NCBI RefSeq assembly: GCF_900104515.1
Contig: NZ_FNJL01000006.1
Location: 62,001-126,000 of the forward strand
DNA from: Paracidovorax cattleyae
Lineage (GTDB): Bacteria; Pseudomonadota; Gammaproteobacteria; Burkholderiales; Burkholderiaceae_C
Reading direction: 5' to 3'
DNA length: 64,000 nucleotides
The notes beneath the pieces were generated by a model. It made no database searches. It was not told the DNA's origin and saw nothing but the letters and a program-made list of their open reading frames with translations. Below are positions 1-8,725 of the stretch, in pieces. Numbering within the stretch: the stretch's first letter is position 1; every line of letters begins with the position of its first letter. A program made the position numbers and the translations under genes.

Positions 1-585
1 GCCGGCGTGCGCGAAGCGCTCGCATGGCTGCTGCGGTCGCGCCGCGTACCCAGCGAGTCGTTCGACAGTGCAGAGGCCTTCGAAGCCATGCTGGGCGACA
101 GGCCCGTGCCGCGCCAGCCGTGCTGCCTGCTGCTGGACGTGCGCATGCCCGGCATGAGCGGGCTGGCGCTGTTCGACCGTCTGGCCGAACGCGGTCTGAT
201 CGGCGCCATGCCGGTGATCTTCCTCACCGGCCATGCCGACGTGCCCACGGCCGTGGCCACGGTCAAGCGCGGTGCCTTCGATTTCTGCGAGAAGCCCTTT
301 TCCGACAACCTGCTGGTGGACCGCATCGAACAGGCCCTGGCGCAATCCGCGCGGCACCTGGAAGAGGCGCACCAGCGCAACGACCTGCGGCACAGGCTGG
401 CGGAACTCACGGAACGCGAGAGCGACGTGATGCGCCTGGTGGTGGAAGGGCTGCCCAACAAGCTGATCGCCGATCAGCTGGACATCAGCGTGCGCACGGT
501 GGAGGTCCACCGGGCGCGCGTTTTCGACAAGATGCAGGTCAAATCGGCCGTGGAGCTGGCGAACCTGCTGCGCTCGGCCGGCTGA
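1..585 (+). CDS. Response regulator, FixJ/LuxR family (5' end outside window)
   Basis: Receiver domain followed by a LuxR-type helix-turn-helix; a cytoplasmic DNA-binding regulator that would be activated by a partner kinase. The phospho-acceptor Asp is visible in LLLDVRMPGMSG, with the conserved Thr (FLTGH) and Lys (CEKPF) further on. The C-terminal third carries LTERESDVMRLVVEG and the recognition helix SVRTVEVHRARVF. The reading frame is open to base 1, and the opening residues lack the usual acidic pocket, so the true start lies upstream. The partner kinase is not in the window and the target genes are unknown. Confidence 0.9.
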   Translation, partial: AGVREALAWLLRSRRVPSESFDSAEAFEAMLGDRPVPRQPCCLLLDVRMPGMSGLALFDRLAERGLIGAMPVIFLTGHADVPTAVATVKRGAFDFCEKPFSDNLLVDRIEQALAQSARHLEEAHQRNDLRHRLAELTERESDVMRLVVEGLPNKLIADQLDISVRTVEVHRARVFDKMQVKSAVELANLLRSAG

Positions 586-604
586 TCCTGGGGCACGCGG
601 GGTG

Positions 605-1261
605 TCAGCCCTGGCGGGGGCGTTCGCCCACGTAGATCTCCACGCGGCGGTTGCGTGCGCGGCCGTCGGCCGTGTCGTTGGTGGCCACGGGTTCGCGCGC
701 CCCGCGGCCTTCCACCTGGATGCGCGCTCCGCTCACGCCGTGGGAGGTCAGGTAGTTGCGCGTGCTGGTGGCCCGGTCGAGCGACAGCGGATTGTTGATG
801 GAGTCGTTGCCGGTGGAGTCGGTGTAGCCGACGATGCGCACCTCGGCATTGGGGTTGTTGCGCAAGCCTTCGGCGAATCGGTCCAGCACCGGGGCGAAAT
901 TGGGCTGGATGTCGGAGCGGTTGGTCGCGAACGAGATATCGCTGGGAATGTCGAGCTTGAGCTGGTTGTCCTGCGTCTGGGTGACCACCACGCCGGTGCC
1001 CTGCGTCACCTGCTGCATATCCTGCTTCTGCCGCTCCATGTGCTGGGACCAGATATAGGTGCCCAGGGCACCCACGCCTGCGCCGATCAGTGCGCCGGTG
1101 CCGGCATTGCCGCCCGTCACGGCACCCAGGACGGCACCGCCGGCGGCGCCCACGCCGGCACCGGTGGCGGTGCGGCGCTGGGTATCGGTCATGTTGGCGC
1201 AGCCGCTGGCGAGCAGCACGACGGCGGCGGTGGCGGCGATGAGTGTGCGGGAAGTGCGCAT
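605..1261 (-). CDS. OmpA-family outer-membrane lipoprotein with glycine zipper
   Basis: 218 residues. A lipoprotein signal ends in LLASGC, so the protein is probably lipidated at that Cys. A glycine/alanine-rich zipper segment follows (about residues 30-70), and the C-terminal half is an OmpA domain that binds peptidoglycan (NPNAEVRIVGYTDSTG, then ATSTRNYL and RGAREPVATN). This is the usual YiaD/Pal-like layout, linking outer membrane to cell wall. The ATG at 1261 was chosen because it starts the signal peptide; the frame continues upstream without signal features. It converges with the response regulator, leaving 19 bases between stops. Confidence 0.88.
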   Translation of the reverse strand: MRTSRTLIAATAAVVLLASGCANMTDTQRRTATGAGVGAAGGAVLGAVTGGNAGTGALIGAGVGALGTYIWSQHMERQKQDMQQVTQGTGVVVTQTQDNQLKLDIPSDISFATNRSDIQPNFAPVLDRFAEGLRNNPNAEVRIVGYTDSTGNDSINNPLSLDRATSTRNYLTSHGVSGARIQVEGRGAREPVATNDTADGRARNRRVEIYVGERPRQG

Positions 1262-1413
1262 GGAAATTCTCCTGTTGTCGTTTGGTGGGACGCCGTGGCC
1301 AGGCCCGCCATGCAGCGGAGTGCGGCCGGCCGGGCTGGCGCCTGGAGGCATTTTTCGCGTGCCCGAACCCGTCCGTGACCCGGCGGAGGCCGCCTGCCCT
1401 TGCAGGCGCCGTC

Positions 1414-1548
1414 CTACTTTCCGTCGTCCGGCGGCCGGCTGTCCGGCGGAGGCAGCTCGCCCCGGCGGCGGCCCGCGAACATGGTCCACCACACGATGGC
1501 GACGAGCACGGCGAGTGCCAGCAATGCTTCAAGCAAAATCAGCCCCAT
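1414..1548 (-). CDS. Small single-pass membrane protein (44 aa)
   Basis: A 44-residue frame beginning MGLILLEALLALAVLV, with one strongly hydrophobic helix of about 22 residues, then a basic stop-transfer patch (RRR) and a Pro/Asp-rich tail. The sequence AGGAGACGGAG just upstream is a good ribosome binding site. No other gene uses this stretch, so it is not an antisense shadow. Its ATG shares bases with the ATG of the divergent mltA gene (the tetranucleotide CATG at 1546-1549). I do not recognise a family; function unknown. Being real is likely but not certain. Confidence 0.5.
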   Translation of the reverse strand: MGLILLEALLALAVLVAIVWWTMFAGRRRGELPPPDSRPPDDGK

Positions 1549-2719
1549 GAATCTCCGTCTCCTGCGCCTGGTGACAACGGCGCTGATTGTAGGAACGCTG
1601 GCCGCCTGCTCCACGCGGCCGCCCGCTCCGCCGCCAGCCACCATGCCCTCCGGCCCGCTCATCACCCTGCCTTCGGGACCCGGCGTGCCGATCCCGCCCG
1701 AACCTGGCGGGCCGCTACCACCGCCGATGGCGCAGCCCAAGAGCCGCTGGATTCCGGTGCACTGGTCCGAGCTGCCCGGGTTCTCCACCGACGCGCTCTA
1801 CGAGGCCTGGAACGCATGGCTGCGCAGTTGCGAGCGCCCGCTGCCGGCCTTCTCGCAGCTGTGCCCCGAGATCCGCCGCCTCTCCATCGCCACGCCGGAG
1901 GAGCAGCGCGAATGGATGGTGGCGCGCCTGCAACCCTACCGCATCGAGTCGCTGGACGGCAATCCGGACGGCATGCTCACCAGTTATTACGAGCCCTACC
2001 TCGACGCCAGCCGCACGCCGGGCAACGAATACACCGTGCCGCTGTACGGCCTGCCGGCGGGTTACGGGCAGCGCAAGCCCTGGTACACACGCCAGCAGAT
2101 CGACACCCTGCCCGAGGCCCAGACTGCCCTGGCGGGCCGTGCCATCGCCTGGGTGCGGGATCCGGTCGAGGCGCTGGTGGTGCATATCCAGGGTTCGGGA
2201 CGCCTGCGCATCCAGGAGCCCGACGGCTCCGTGCGCCTCGTGCGCGTGGCCTTCGCCGGCACCAACGACCAGCCTTACCAGAGCGTGGGCCGCTGGCTGC
2301 TGGACCAGGGGTTGGTGCGCGATGCCACTTGGCCCGGCATCCGCGCCTGGACGCTGCAGAACCCGCAGCGCGTGCCGGAGATGCTCTGGGCCAACCCGCG
2401 CTACGTGTTCTTCCGCGAGGAACCCCTGCCGGCCCTGGACGCCGCCTTCGGCCCGCGCGGTGCGCAGGGCGTGCCGCTCACCCCGGGCCGCTCCATCGCC
2501 GTGGACCGGCAGAGCATTCCCTACGGCACGCCCGTCTGGCTGGCCTCTGCCGGCCCCACCGCGCAGCTGCAGCGCCTGGTGCTGGCGCAGGACACCGGCT
2601 CGGCGATCCTGGGCGCCGTGCGGGCCGACTATTTCGCCGGCTGGGGCCAGGAAGCGGGCGACCTGGCGGGGCGGCTCAAGCAGGGGCTGCGGCTGTGGGC
2701 GCTGTGGCCGAGGCCATAA
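1547..2719 (+). CDS. mltA: Membrane-bound lytic murein transglycosylase A
   Basis: 390 residues. Cleaves peptidoglycan between MurNAc and GlcNAc with formation of 1,6-anhydro-MurNAc, acting from the inner face of the outer membrane. A lipobox (TLAACS) ends the signal peptide, and a proline-rich linker follows. The MltA core includes GMLTSYYEPYLDASR. The C-terminal 3D domain holds the Asp-containing motifs QDTGSAILG and DYFAGWG, whose second Asp corresponds to the catalytic acid of the family. The start at 1547 puts the lipoprotein signal at the N-terminus; the frame is open further upstream but shows no signal. It lacks a clear ribosome binding site and overlaps the start codon of the divergent small gene. 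Confidence 0.92.
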   Translation: MNLRLLRLVTTALIVGTLAACSTRPPAPPPATMPSGPLITLPSGPGVPIPPEPGGPLPPPMAQPKSRWIPVHWSELPGFSTDALYEAWNAWLRSCERPLPAFSQLCPEIRRLSIATPEEQREWMVARLQPYRIESLDGNPDGMLTSYYEPYLDASRTPGNEYTVPLYGLPAGYGQRKPWYTRQQIDTLPEAQTALAGRAIAWVRDPVEALVVHIQGSGRLRIQEPDGSVRLVRVAFAGTNDQPYQSVGRWLLDQGLVRDATWPGIRAWTLQNPQRVPEMLWANPRYVFFREEPLPALDAAFGPRGAQGVPLTPGRSIAVDRQSIPYGTPVWLASAGPTAQLQRLVLAQDTGSAILGAVRADYFAGWGQEAGDLAGRLKQGLRLWALWPRP

Positions 2720-2830
2720 CTTGGCGGACGTCTGTGATGTATATATATAACTGATGCATTTTATAAGCAAAGATATTTTATTAAAATAATCCTCCGCATG
2801 CAGAATGCCAGAATATTTCTGGAGGATTGC

Positions 2831-3364
2831 ATGCTTCTGCGCTCGGCATGGCTATTTTTTCTTTTGTCTTTCGGAAACGCATTCTCGCAGGGGCTTCCTG
2901 TAGTCACGGTGACTGCAAGCGGAATATATGATTTTGGTTTTGAAGGGTATGGACCGCAGTCGGTGGGCTCCGTGGGTATTCCTGAGCCTTTCCCAGGTTA
3001 TGTTCAACTCGTCGCAGGTGCCGAGCGTTACATTCAGGCGTCCAACGTGCGGTGCAGTGCCACCGGAGACCTGAAGAATGTCACTTCGCAAAGCTCCGTG
3101 GAAAGCAGGTGGCTTGCTGCGGAACAGGTTTATCGGAGGTTGAAGGTGTTCGACGGTTTTTGGTCATACTGGGGCAGATCTAACAGGCCGGATGACAAGG
3201 GTTTTTTTGTGGTGATCTATGCTGATGGATATGAGGAGCAGTGGGCTGTCCTGAATTCCACATTCTCGGCAGTCACGCCAGGACACCCCATGCCTGGTAC
3301 GTTGAAGCCAGGCAAAGATGCAGGCGAGGCAGGGGCGGTACAAAATCACTCCGTATGCGGTTGA
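2831..3364 (+). CDS. Secreted hypothetical protein
   Basis: 177 residues with a clear Sec signal peptide (MLLRSAWLFFLLSFGNAFSQ). GGAGGA at 2821-2826 sits just before the ATG and fixes the start. The mature part has only scattered aromatic residues and two Cys, and I recognise no domain. The gene and the 110 bases before it are much more AT-rich than the neighbours (runs such as tatatatata near 2740), which suggests recent acquisition. Its stop overlaps the next start by 10 bases, so the two are probably translated together. A role as half of a toxin/immunity or accessory pair is possible but not shown. Confidence 0.75.
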   Translation: MLLRSAWLFFLLSFGNAFSQGLPVVTVTASGIYDFGFEGYGPQSVGSVGIPEPFPGYVQLVAGAERYIQASNVRCSATGDLKNVTSQSSVESRWLAAEQVYRRLKVFDGFWSYWGRSNRPDDKGFFVVIYADGYEEQWAVLNSTFSAVTPGHPMPGTLKPGKDAGEAGAVQNHSVCG

Positions 3365-4311
3365 AAAGCTACAAGGCATTGGGAATGCTGTTCGCTGCCG
3401 GGCTGGTGGTCGTGCTCATCGACCACCTGGCTTTCAAGAGCAGAGGCGGAGTGCCGGAAACAAAGACGGCGCAGACCATCGTCGTGGCGCCTGTTCCGGA
3501 AGCCAGGGAGCAGGCTCCTGCGCCTACCGCACCGAGCCCAGGAGGGTCTGCGGCAGAGAAGGAAGAAAAGCGGCAGTCAGGATGGACGGTTCTGTTGAGG
3601 CAGGCAAGGGACTACAGGGTTCTATTCCATCAAATGGTCGGCAGCCCGATGGATGGAAATGGCTTGTATGCGCTAACAATTCTTTTACGGTGCGCATCCG
3701 TGCGTGACGAGCCTGCTCCGCCCAGTTGGATCCCTCAATCTGCAGAGCAACAAAAAGCCAGGATCCTGCGCGAGGAGCGTTGCGCGTCATTCATCGACCA
3801 GGAACTGTCGGGTGATGCCATGCTGGCCCTGACCCGGGATCCGAGGATCGCCAATGACACATACCGGCGCCTGGGAAAGGAGTGGGCGAGCCTTTCAAGC
3901 GATCCTCAGGCGCGAATGCCTGTCCTGGAGCGGGTGCTCCGCACCGGCGATCCGCTGCTGATGGAAAACTTGGCTGGATCGCTCTTCCATGCCCCCGATG
4001 GAGCCTCGGTCGTGTTTTCCGGAAAAGCCTATACCGATGCGGCCGATCAACGTGTGCTGGCCATTGCCTGGGTGGCGGCTACCTGCGGGGCCGTGCCGGG
4101 TTGCGATGGCCCGGGAGATGATTATCTCGTCAATGCATGCGCTGCCCGGAATTTGTGCGTTGATTCTCGGCAGGTACTGTTCGCATCGGACGCGCAAGAT
4201 CGTTTCGGAGACCGGGGGGCTGCGCTCTATGCCGAGGTGTATCCGCGAATGGTGGAGGCCATCCGCCAGCGCGATGCTGGCGTATTCGCTTCCCGTGTGA
4301 AGGCTTCCTGA
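3355..4311 (+). CDS. Membrane-anchored hypothetical protein
   Basis: 318 residues. One N-terminal membrane helix (ALGMLFAAGLVVVLIDHLAF, about residues 8-27) is followed by a Pro/Ala-rich linker (residues 45-75) and a soluble, mostly helical domain with several Cys residues (RCASVR, ERCASFID, AATCGAVPGCD, NACAARNLC). This fits a periplasmic domain with disulphides. The ATG at 3355 lies inside the last codons of the previous gene, suggesting coupling. No family is recognised. With its upstream partner it forms a two-gene islet of atypical base composition. Confidence 0.72.
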   Translation: MRLKSYKALGMLFAAGLVVVLIDHLAFKSRGGVPETKTAQTIVVAPVPEAREQAPAPTAPSPGGSAAEKEEKRQSGWTVLLRQARDYRVLFHQMVGSPMDGNGLYALTILLRCASVRDEPAPPSWIPQSAEQQKARILREERCASFIDQELSGDAMLALTRDPRIANDTYRRLGKEWASLSSDPQARMPVLERVLRTGDPLLMENLAGSLFHAPDGASVVFSGKAYTDAADQRVLAIAWVAATCGAVPGCDGPGDDYLVNACAARNLCVDSRQVLFASDAQDRFGDRGAALYAEVYPRMVEAIRQRDAGVFASRVKAS

Positions 4312-4411
4312 GTACGCGCAGCACGGACACCCGCAGGCTTCCGGTGTCTCATCCGCACAATGCATATCGTGTAGTCTGCCCCTTCCAAAACACCACAGGG
4401 AAGGAGAACCG

Positions 4412-5653
4412 ATGACACCGATCCGCACAGCGATCCTCCCCATGGCCGCGCTGCTCGCCTGCAGCGCCGCCTGGGCCCAGGCTCCGGCCAATGCCGCAGC
4501 CGCGACGGGGCCCGTTCTCCGGCCGGACACCACCGGGCGTTTCATCCCCTTCGTCGTCCCGCTGGGCGAAGCGTCCCGGCCGCCGAAACTGCAGTTCGAG
4601 GTGCGCACCCCGTCCGGCAGCCCGCAACCCGCCGCCCGGAACTTCGCCGTCACGATGGACACGGGTTCCACCGGGGTGGTGATCTCCGCGGCCGACCTTC
4701 CCGGCTATTCCGACGATGAAGCGGGCCCGGCGGGCTGGGAGTTCCTGTCGAGCAGCAAGCGGCTGTGGGTGGGGCGCTGGGTCGTGCGCGATCTCGCGTT
4801 CCGCGCCGCGGAGGGCGAGGTGGTGGCCCGCGTGCCCGTCCTGGCCGTCCAGAAGGAAATGATCTGTCCCTGCTGGGACGAGAAAGCCAACCAGCCGGTC
4901 TGCGAGCAGCCCACGAAGACCACGGACCGGCCCAGGGGGATCGTGTACATGGGCGTGGGGTTCGGGCGCGAGCACGATGGCCAGCCACAGGGCACGCCCG
5001 ACAAGAATCCACTGCTCAACCTCGCCACCATCGACGGCCGGCCCGTGCGCGAAGGCGAAGTGCATGCCGGCTACATCGTGACGAAATCCGGCGTGCACGC
5101 CGGTCTCACACCGGCCAACGCCGCGGGCTTCGGCGCCACCAGGCTGCAGCCGGGCAGCCTGCTGGCCAGCGGGCAGCCGGCATCCAGCGACCCGCGGGAC
5201 TGGCAGCAGGCGTCCATGGCCATATCCGTGAATGGCCGTGCACCCGAGGCGGGATCGATACTCGTGGACACCGGCATCGCGCAGATGTACCTCACGGTGA
5301 CCGACCCGGCGTCGTTGCCGACGCAGCAGATCCCCAACCCCAGCCGTCCGGGCCACACCAGCAACGGACTCAAGGATGGCACGCCGGTGCAGGTGCTGTT
5401 CCCGGATGCGCAGGCGCCGGTGGCCCGGTATGCGTTCGACGCGGGCGGGGCCGGTGCGCCGCGGGCCGTGCTCGTCAACCGTCCAACGCGCTCCACGTGC
5501 CCTGCCGGCAGCACCACGGTTGCCCGGGGCCCGGCTGCGCAGGTGTTCGGGCGCCCCGCCTTCGTGAACACCGGCATGAACCTGCTGCAGCAGTACGACG
5601 TGCTGTTCGATGCCGAAGGGGGCTGGTTCGGCCTGCGGCCGCTGCAGCGGTGA
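4412..5653 (+). CDS. Secreted pepsin-like aspartic protease homolog
   Basis: 413 residues with a signal peptide ending near WAQA. Two Asp-Thr-Gly motifs are visible, DTGSTGVVIS (Asp83) and LVDTGIAQMYL (Asp286), about 203 residues apart; pepsin has its two catalytic Asp residues 183 apart. Between them GIVYMGVGFG resembles the hydrophobic-hydrophobic-Gly segment of pepsins, and the C-terminus (LLQQYDVLFDAEGGWFGL) matches the family ending, in which a YxVFD strand precedes a Gly-Leu-Ala type strand. Known: family A1 is mainly eukaryotic with a few bacterial members. Inferred: a periplasmic or secreted bilobal aspartic protease. Two Cys pairs (CPCW, CEQ) lie between the lobes. Preceded by AAGGAG at the right distance. 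Confidence 0.7.
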   Translation: MTPIRTAILPMAALLACSAAWAQAPANAAAATGPVLRPDTTGRFIPFVVPLGEASRPPKLQFEVRTPSGSPQPAARNFAVTMDTGSTGVVISAADLPGYSDDEAGPAGWEFLSSSKRLWVGRWVVRDLAFRAAEGEVVARVPVLAVQKEMICPCWDEKANQPVCEQPTKTTDRPRGIVYMGVGFGREHDGQPQGTPDKNPLLNLATIDGRPVREGEVHAGYIVTKSGVHAGLTPANAAGFGATRLQPGSLLASGQPASSDPRDWQQASMAISVNGRAPEAGSILVDTGIAQMYLTVTDPASLPTQQIPNPSRPGHTSNGLKDGTPVQVLFPDAQAPVARYAFDAGGAGAPRAVLVNRPTRSTCPAGSTTVARGPAAQVFGRPAFVNTGMNLLQQYDVLFDAEGGWFGLRPLQR

Positions 5654-5683
5654 GGAGGCTGGTGCGAGGCGGCGGCGGCCGGC

Positions 5684-7408
5684 TCAGCGCTCCAGCTCGA
5701 CCAGGTAGCGCGTCACCACCGGCGGCGCGTCGGCCACGTGGAAAGCCAGCTTGCGGTCGCGCAGCGCCACGTCCGATGCCGTGACGCGGTCGAAGCGCCG
5801 CAGGTGTTCCGTCCAGGACTCGTCCACGATGCGCTCCACATAGCGGGCCGGATCGGCGATGTCGTGCTGCAGCTGCCAGTCGAGCGCGCCCTGGCGCAGG
5901 CGGCTGCGGCGGCTCTCCTGCATGGAGTCGCGGAATTCCGAGGCCCGGGCCGGGTCGATCACGTATTCGATGGTCACCACCACATGGCCCTGCTCGGGCG
6001 TCGTGGGGGCGGTGGGCACCTTGAAGGCCCGTGAGGGGCTGAGGTCCTCCTCCATCGAGCGATCCGCCACGGTGCGCTGCACCAGGGCCATGGCCGCGGT
6101 GCCGGTGAGCGCGGCGAGCGCCAGGCTCACGTGCACGCTGGTCACGGACGCCACCTGTCCCCAGAAGGCCGCGCCGGCCGCCGTGGCGCCCATGATGGCC
6201 ATCTGGTAGATCGACATGCCGCGCGCGCGCACCCAGTTCGGCAGCGCCAGCTGCGCCGACACGCTCAGCGAATTCGCCGTGGTGATCCAGGCCATGCCGC
6301 CCACCACCATCGCCGGCACGGCCACATAGACGTTCGGGGCGATCGCGACCACCGAGGTGGCGAGGGCCTGCAGCATCGCTCCGCGGCCCACGAGCGTGTC
6401 GCGCGGCATGGCCTGGCGCAGCCGCGGCAGGAACATCGCCGCCGCGATGGCACCCGCACCCATCGATGCCAGCAGCAGCGTGAACGTGCCTGCGCCGCCG
6501 CCCTCCAGGTCGCGCGCCACCAGCGGCAGCAGCGCGAGCAGGGCGGTGGCGTGCAGGAAGAAGATCGAGATGCGCCAGAGCACGGCGCGCATGCGCGGCG
6601 ATTCGCGCACGAACTGCACGCCCACGCGCATCGCGCTGCCGAGCCGCTCGCGGCCCAGCGGATTGGGCATGTGCGTGCGCTTCCAGCGCATGATCGTGAA
6701 ACCCGCGATCACCGACAGCACGGCATTGAGCACGAACACCCACGCGCTGCCCGCGCTGGCGATGATCGCGCCGGCCAGCAGCGGGCCGACGATGCGCGAT
6801 GCGTTCATCGCCACGCCGTTGAGCGCGAGTGCCGCAGGCAGTTGCGCACGGTTGACCAGTTCCGGCACGATGGCCGCGAACACCGGCCACCGCATCGCCA
6901 GGCCGATGCCGTTGGCGAAGGTCAGGCCCAGCAGCAGCGGCGCCGTCATGCCGCCCGCGAGGATTGCCAGGCACAGCACCAGCGCCACTGCGGCCACCCA
7001 GAACTGCGTGGCGATGAAATAGCGGCGGCGGTCCAGGATGTCCGCCAGCGCGCCGCTGGGCAGCCCCAGCAGGAAGACGGGCAGCGTGGACGCCGTCTGC
7101 ACCAGCGCCACCAGCACGGGCGACGTGGTGAGCGTGGTCATCAGCCAGGCTGCGGCCACGTCGTTCATCCACATGCAGGTATTGGCGGCCAGCCAGGTGA
7201 GCCACAGCATGCGGAACACCGGTACCCCGAGCGGGGCGAGGGGGGAGAGCTCGGCGCGCCGTGCGGCATCCTGGCCGAGCTGCGCGGCCGCGGCTGCCTC
7301 GGCAGTGGCGGCCACCTGCGCGGCGGGCGTGGCGGCCGGGTCTTCGATCAGGCGGCCGGGGGGCAAGGACGTGGAGGGGGAACTGTCGTGCGGGGGCTGA
7401 GGTGGCAT
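5684..7408 (-). CDS. MFS exporter (MFS_3 type) with C-terminal soluble domain
   Basis: 574 residues. About 12 membrane helices in the first 430 residues resemble the EntS/MFS_3 group of exporters. A soluble C-terminal domain of about 100 residues (HVVVTIEYVIDPARASEF onward) resembles an antibiotic-biosynthesis-monooxygenase-like ferredoxin fold, a combination common in this MFS subgroup. The N-terminus is a Pro/Ser/Ala-rich cytoplasmic stretch. The ATG at 7408 has GGAAGG just before it; an ATG at 7483 has no ribosome site. It probably exports a small molecule or siderophore-like compound. Convergent with the pepsin-like gene. Confidence 0.85.
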   Translation of the reverse strand: MPPQPPHDSSPSTSLPPGRLIEDPAATPAAQVAATAEAAAAAQLGQDAARRAELSPLAPLGVPVFRMLWLTWLAANTCMWMNDVAAAWLMTTLTTSPVLVALVQTASTLPVFLLGLPSGALADILDRRRYFIATQFWVAAVALVLCLAILAGGMTAPLLLGLTFANGIGLAMRWPVFAAIVPELVNRAQLPAALALNGVAMNASRIVGPLLAGAIIASAGSAWVFVLNAVLSVIAGFTIMRWKRTHMPNPLGRERLGSAMRVGVQFVRESPRMRAVLWRISIFFLHATALLALLPLVARDLEGGGAGTFTLLLASMGAGAIAAAMFLPRLRQAMPRDTLVGRGAMLQALATSVVAIAPNVYVAVPAMVVGGMAWITTANSLSVSAQLALPNWVRARGMSIYQMAIMGATAAGAAFWGQVASVTSVHVSLALAALTGTAAMALVQRTVADRSMEEDLSPSRAFKVPTAPTTPEQGHVVVTIEYVIDPARASEFRDSMQESRRSRLRQGALDWQLQHDIADPARYVERIVDESWTEHLRRFDRVTASDVALRDRKLAFHVADAPPVVTRYLVELER

Positions 7409-7571
7409 GTCCTTCCGATTCTGCGGGAGAGAACGCCGACGCGCCATGGGCCATGCCTCATTCCTGGCTTCATTCCGGCCCATGGTCGGGACCGGATGCG
7501 CTGCGACAGAGCAGCGTCGGATGCCGCCTCCGGCTCACTCGGCACAGCAGCCGAGGCAGCAAGCCGCTCCG

Positions 7572-8102
7572 TCACGGTAATACGAGTTCCTCGGGGTCTT
7601 CTCCGATCCCCCACCGGGATGGCAGATCCGGTCCCAGTTTCGACATTGCCGGCCCCACGCACGCATGGTGCGCCACCATGGCGCCGCTTTTCCACACCAT
7701 CACTCCGTCTTTCTCGCCCCATCGGCCGAAGGCACTGAAGACCACATAGGCATATTGCCCGCGATCGACGCGCAGGTAGTTGCCACCGCCTGCCGAGTAC
7801 CAAAGCCGTTTGGCCTTGAATTGCCTGCGCCATTCGCCGCTCTCCACTTTGTCCGGAACGTTGATTTCCACGTTCCCGGATTTGCCGAAGCGGTATTGCA
7901 AGTAGCCCGGGGAGCCGTCAGGTGGGTGGGAGGCACACACGGCGACTGTCCTATGGTTCTTGAGCGTACACGCAAAAACCGGTTCTTCTTGGAGCGTGCA
8001 TAGCGAAGCGCCTTGGTTTTGAGTCGCTGAAGCGTGTGGAAGCATGGCGCTCATGAAGGCCATGGCGTATGCCGTGCGAGAATTTTTCGAGGAAGAGCTC
8101 AT
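7572..8102 (-). CDS. Secreted hypothetical protein
   Basis: 176 residues with a probable signal sequence (AYAMAFMSAMLPHASA). The mature part has paired Cys residues (SLCTLQEEPVFACTLKN, AVCASH), basic and aromatic residues, and an extended beta-like region (YLQYRFGKSGNVEINV, GQYAYVVFSAFG). No family is recognised. The ATG at 8102 is the most likely start, but internal ATG codons at the signal sequence cannot be excluded. It is third in a leftward set with the DUF6402 gene and the 135-residue gene; the 215 bases between it and 8318 show nothing I can support. Confidence 0.62.
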   Translation of the reverse strand: MSSSSKNSRTAYAMAFMSAMLPHASATQNQGASLCTLQEEPVFACTLKNHRTVAVCASHPPDGSPGYLQYRFGKSGNVEINVPDKVESGEWRRQFKAKRLWYSAGGGNYLRVDRGQYAYVVFSAFGRWGEKDGVMVWKSGAMVAHHACVGPAMSKLGPDLPSRWGIGEDPEELVLP

Positions 8103-8317
8103 GGTTTTCTGCTCGGAGTTGTCGCTGCTTTGGCCTTTGAAAACGGCTGGCAATTGGCCGGTAAGTGGGAGAAAGCTGCCCGACGGCGCGCAGCACCTGC
8201 CCGAGCGCGCGGCCCGGGATGCGGACGCGGCACGTGACGTGCTGCGGGCATACATGGTTGGGATGGGATGCAAGGCGCTTGCCCATGCGGTGCATCCGAA
8301 GCATCAGAGGGCGATCT

Positions 8318-8725
8318 TCAGGGTTTGGTATTAGGGCAACCCGGTATCTGCGCCTCTTCCGTGCATTCCGGTGGGATGTTTTTGAAGATGACATCTCTGC
8401 CCACATAGACTTTATTGAACTGCACTGGTGGGTCGAGATGCCAACCGATTTCGCCGTTCAGCCAGAGATCGACTACTTCACTCTGACCCAGCAAGGTCTT
8501 GGGCTCGATGCGGTAGAGCCGCACTACATAGGGCATTTTGAAGCTCGGGTGCGTGATGCGCTGCAGGAAAGATGCCTTGTGAAACTCCAGACGGTACACC
8601 CGGTGTGGGCTGTTCTCGGCATCGAGCAAAGTCGGTGTTGCCAGAGCCCATGCGGCAAGAAACATCGCGTTCAGGCCCAGGCACCAGACGATGCAGGGTA
8701 CGTTCTTGAGGTTGGACAGTTTCAT
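8318..8725 (-). CDS. Membrane-anchored or secreted hypothetical protein
   Basis: 135 residues. An N-terminal hydrophobic helix (CIVWCLGLNAMFLAAWALA) acts as signal or anchor, followed by a beta-rich soluble part (YVVRLYRIEPKT, VDLWLNGEIGWHLD). The start overlaps the stop of the DUF6402 gene as TGATG, so translation is coupled. A small exported protein directly after a suspected effector-type gene is what immunity proteins of type VI toxins look like, but no family is recognised and this role is only a guess. Confidence 0.68.
   Translation of the reverse strand: MKLSNLKNVPCIVWCLGLNAMFLAAWALATPTLLDAENSPHRVYRLEFHKASFLQRITHPSFKMPYVVRLYRIEPKTLLGQSEVVDLWLNGEIGWHLDPPVQFNKVYVGRDVIFKNIPPECTEEAQIPGCPNTKP

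Noticed and set aside
8103-8317. Possible extra gene between the two small exported proteins
   Set aside because: Frames here have no ribosome site and no plausible protein features.
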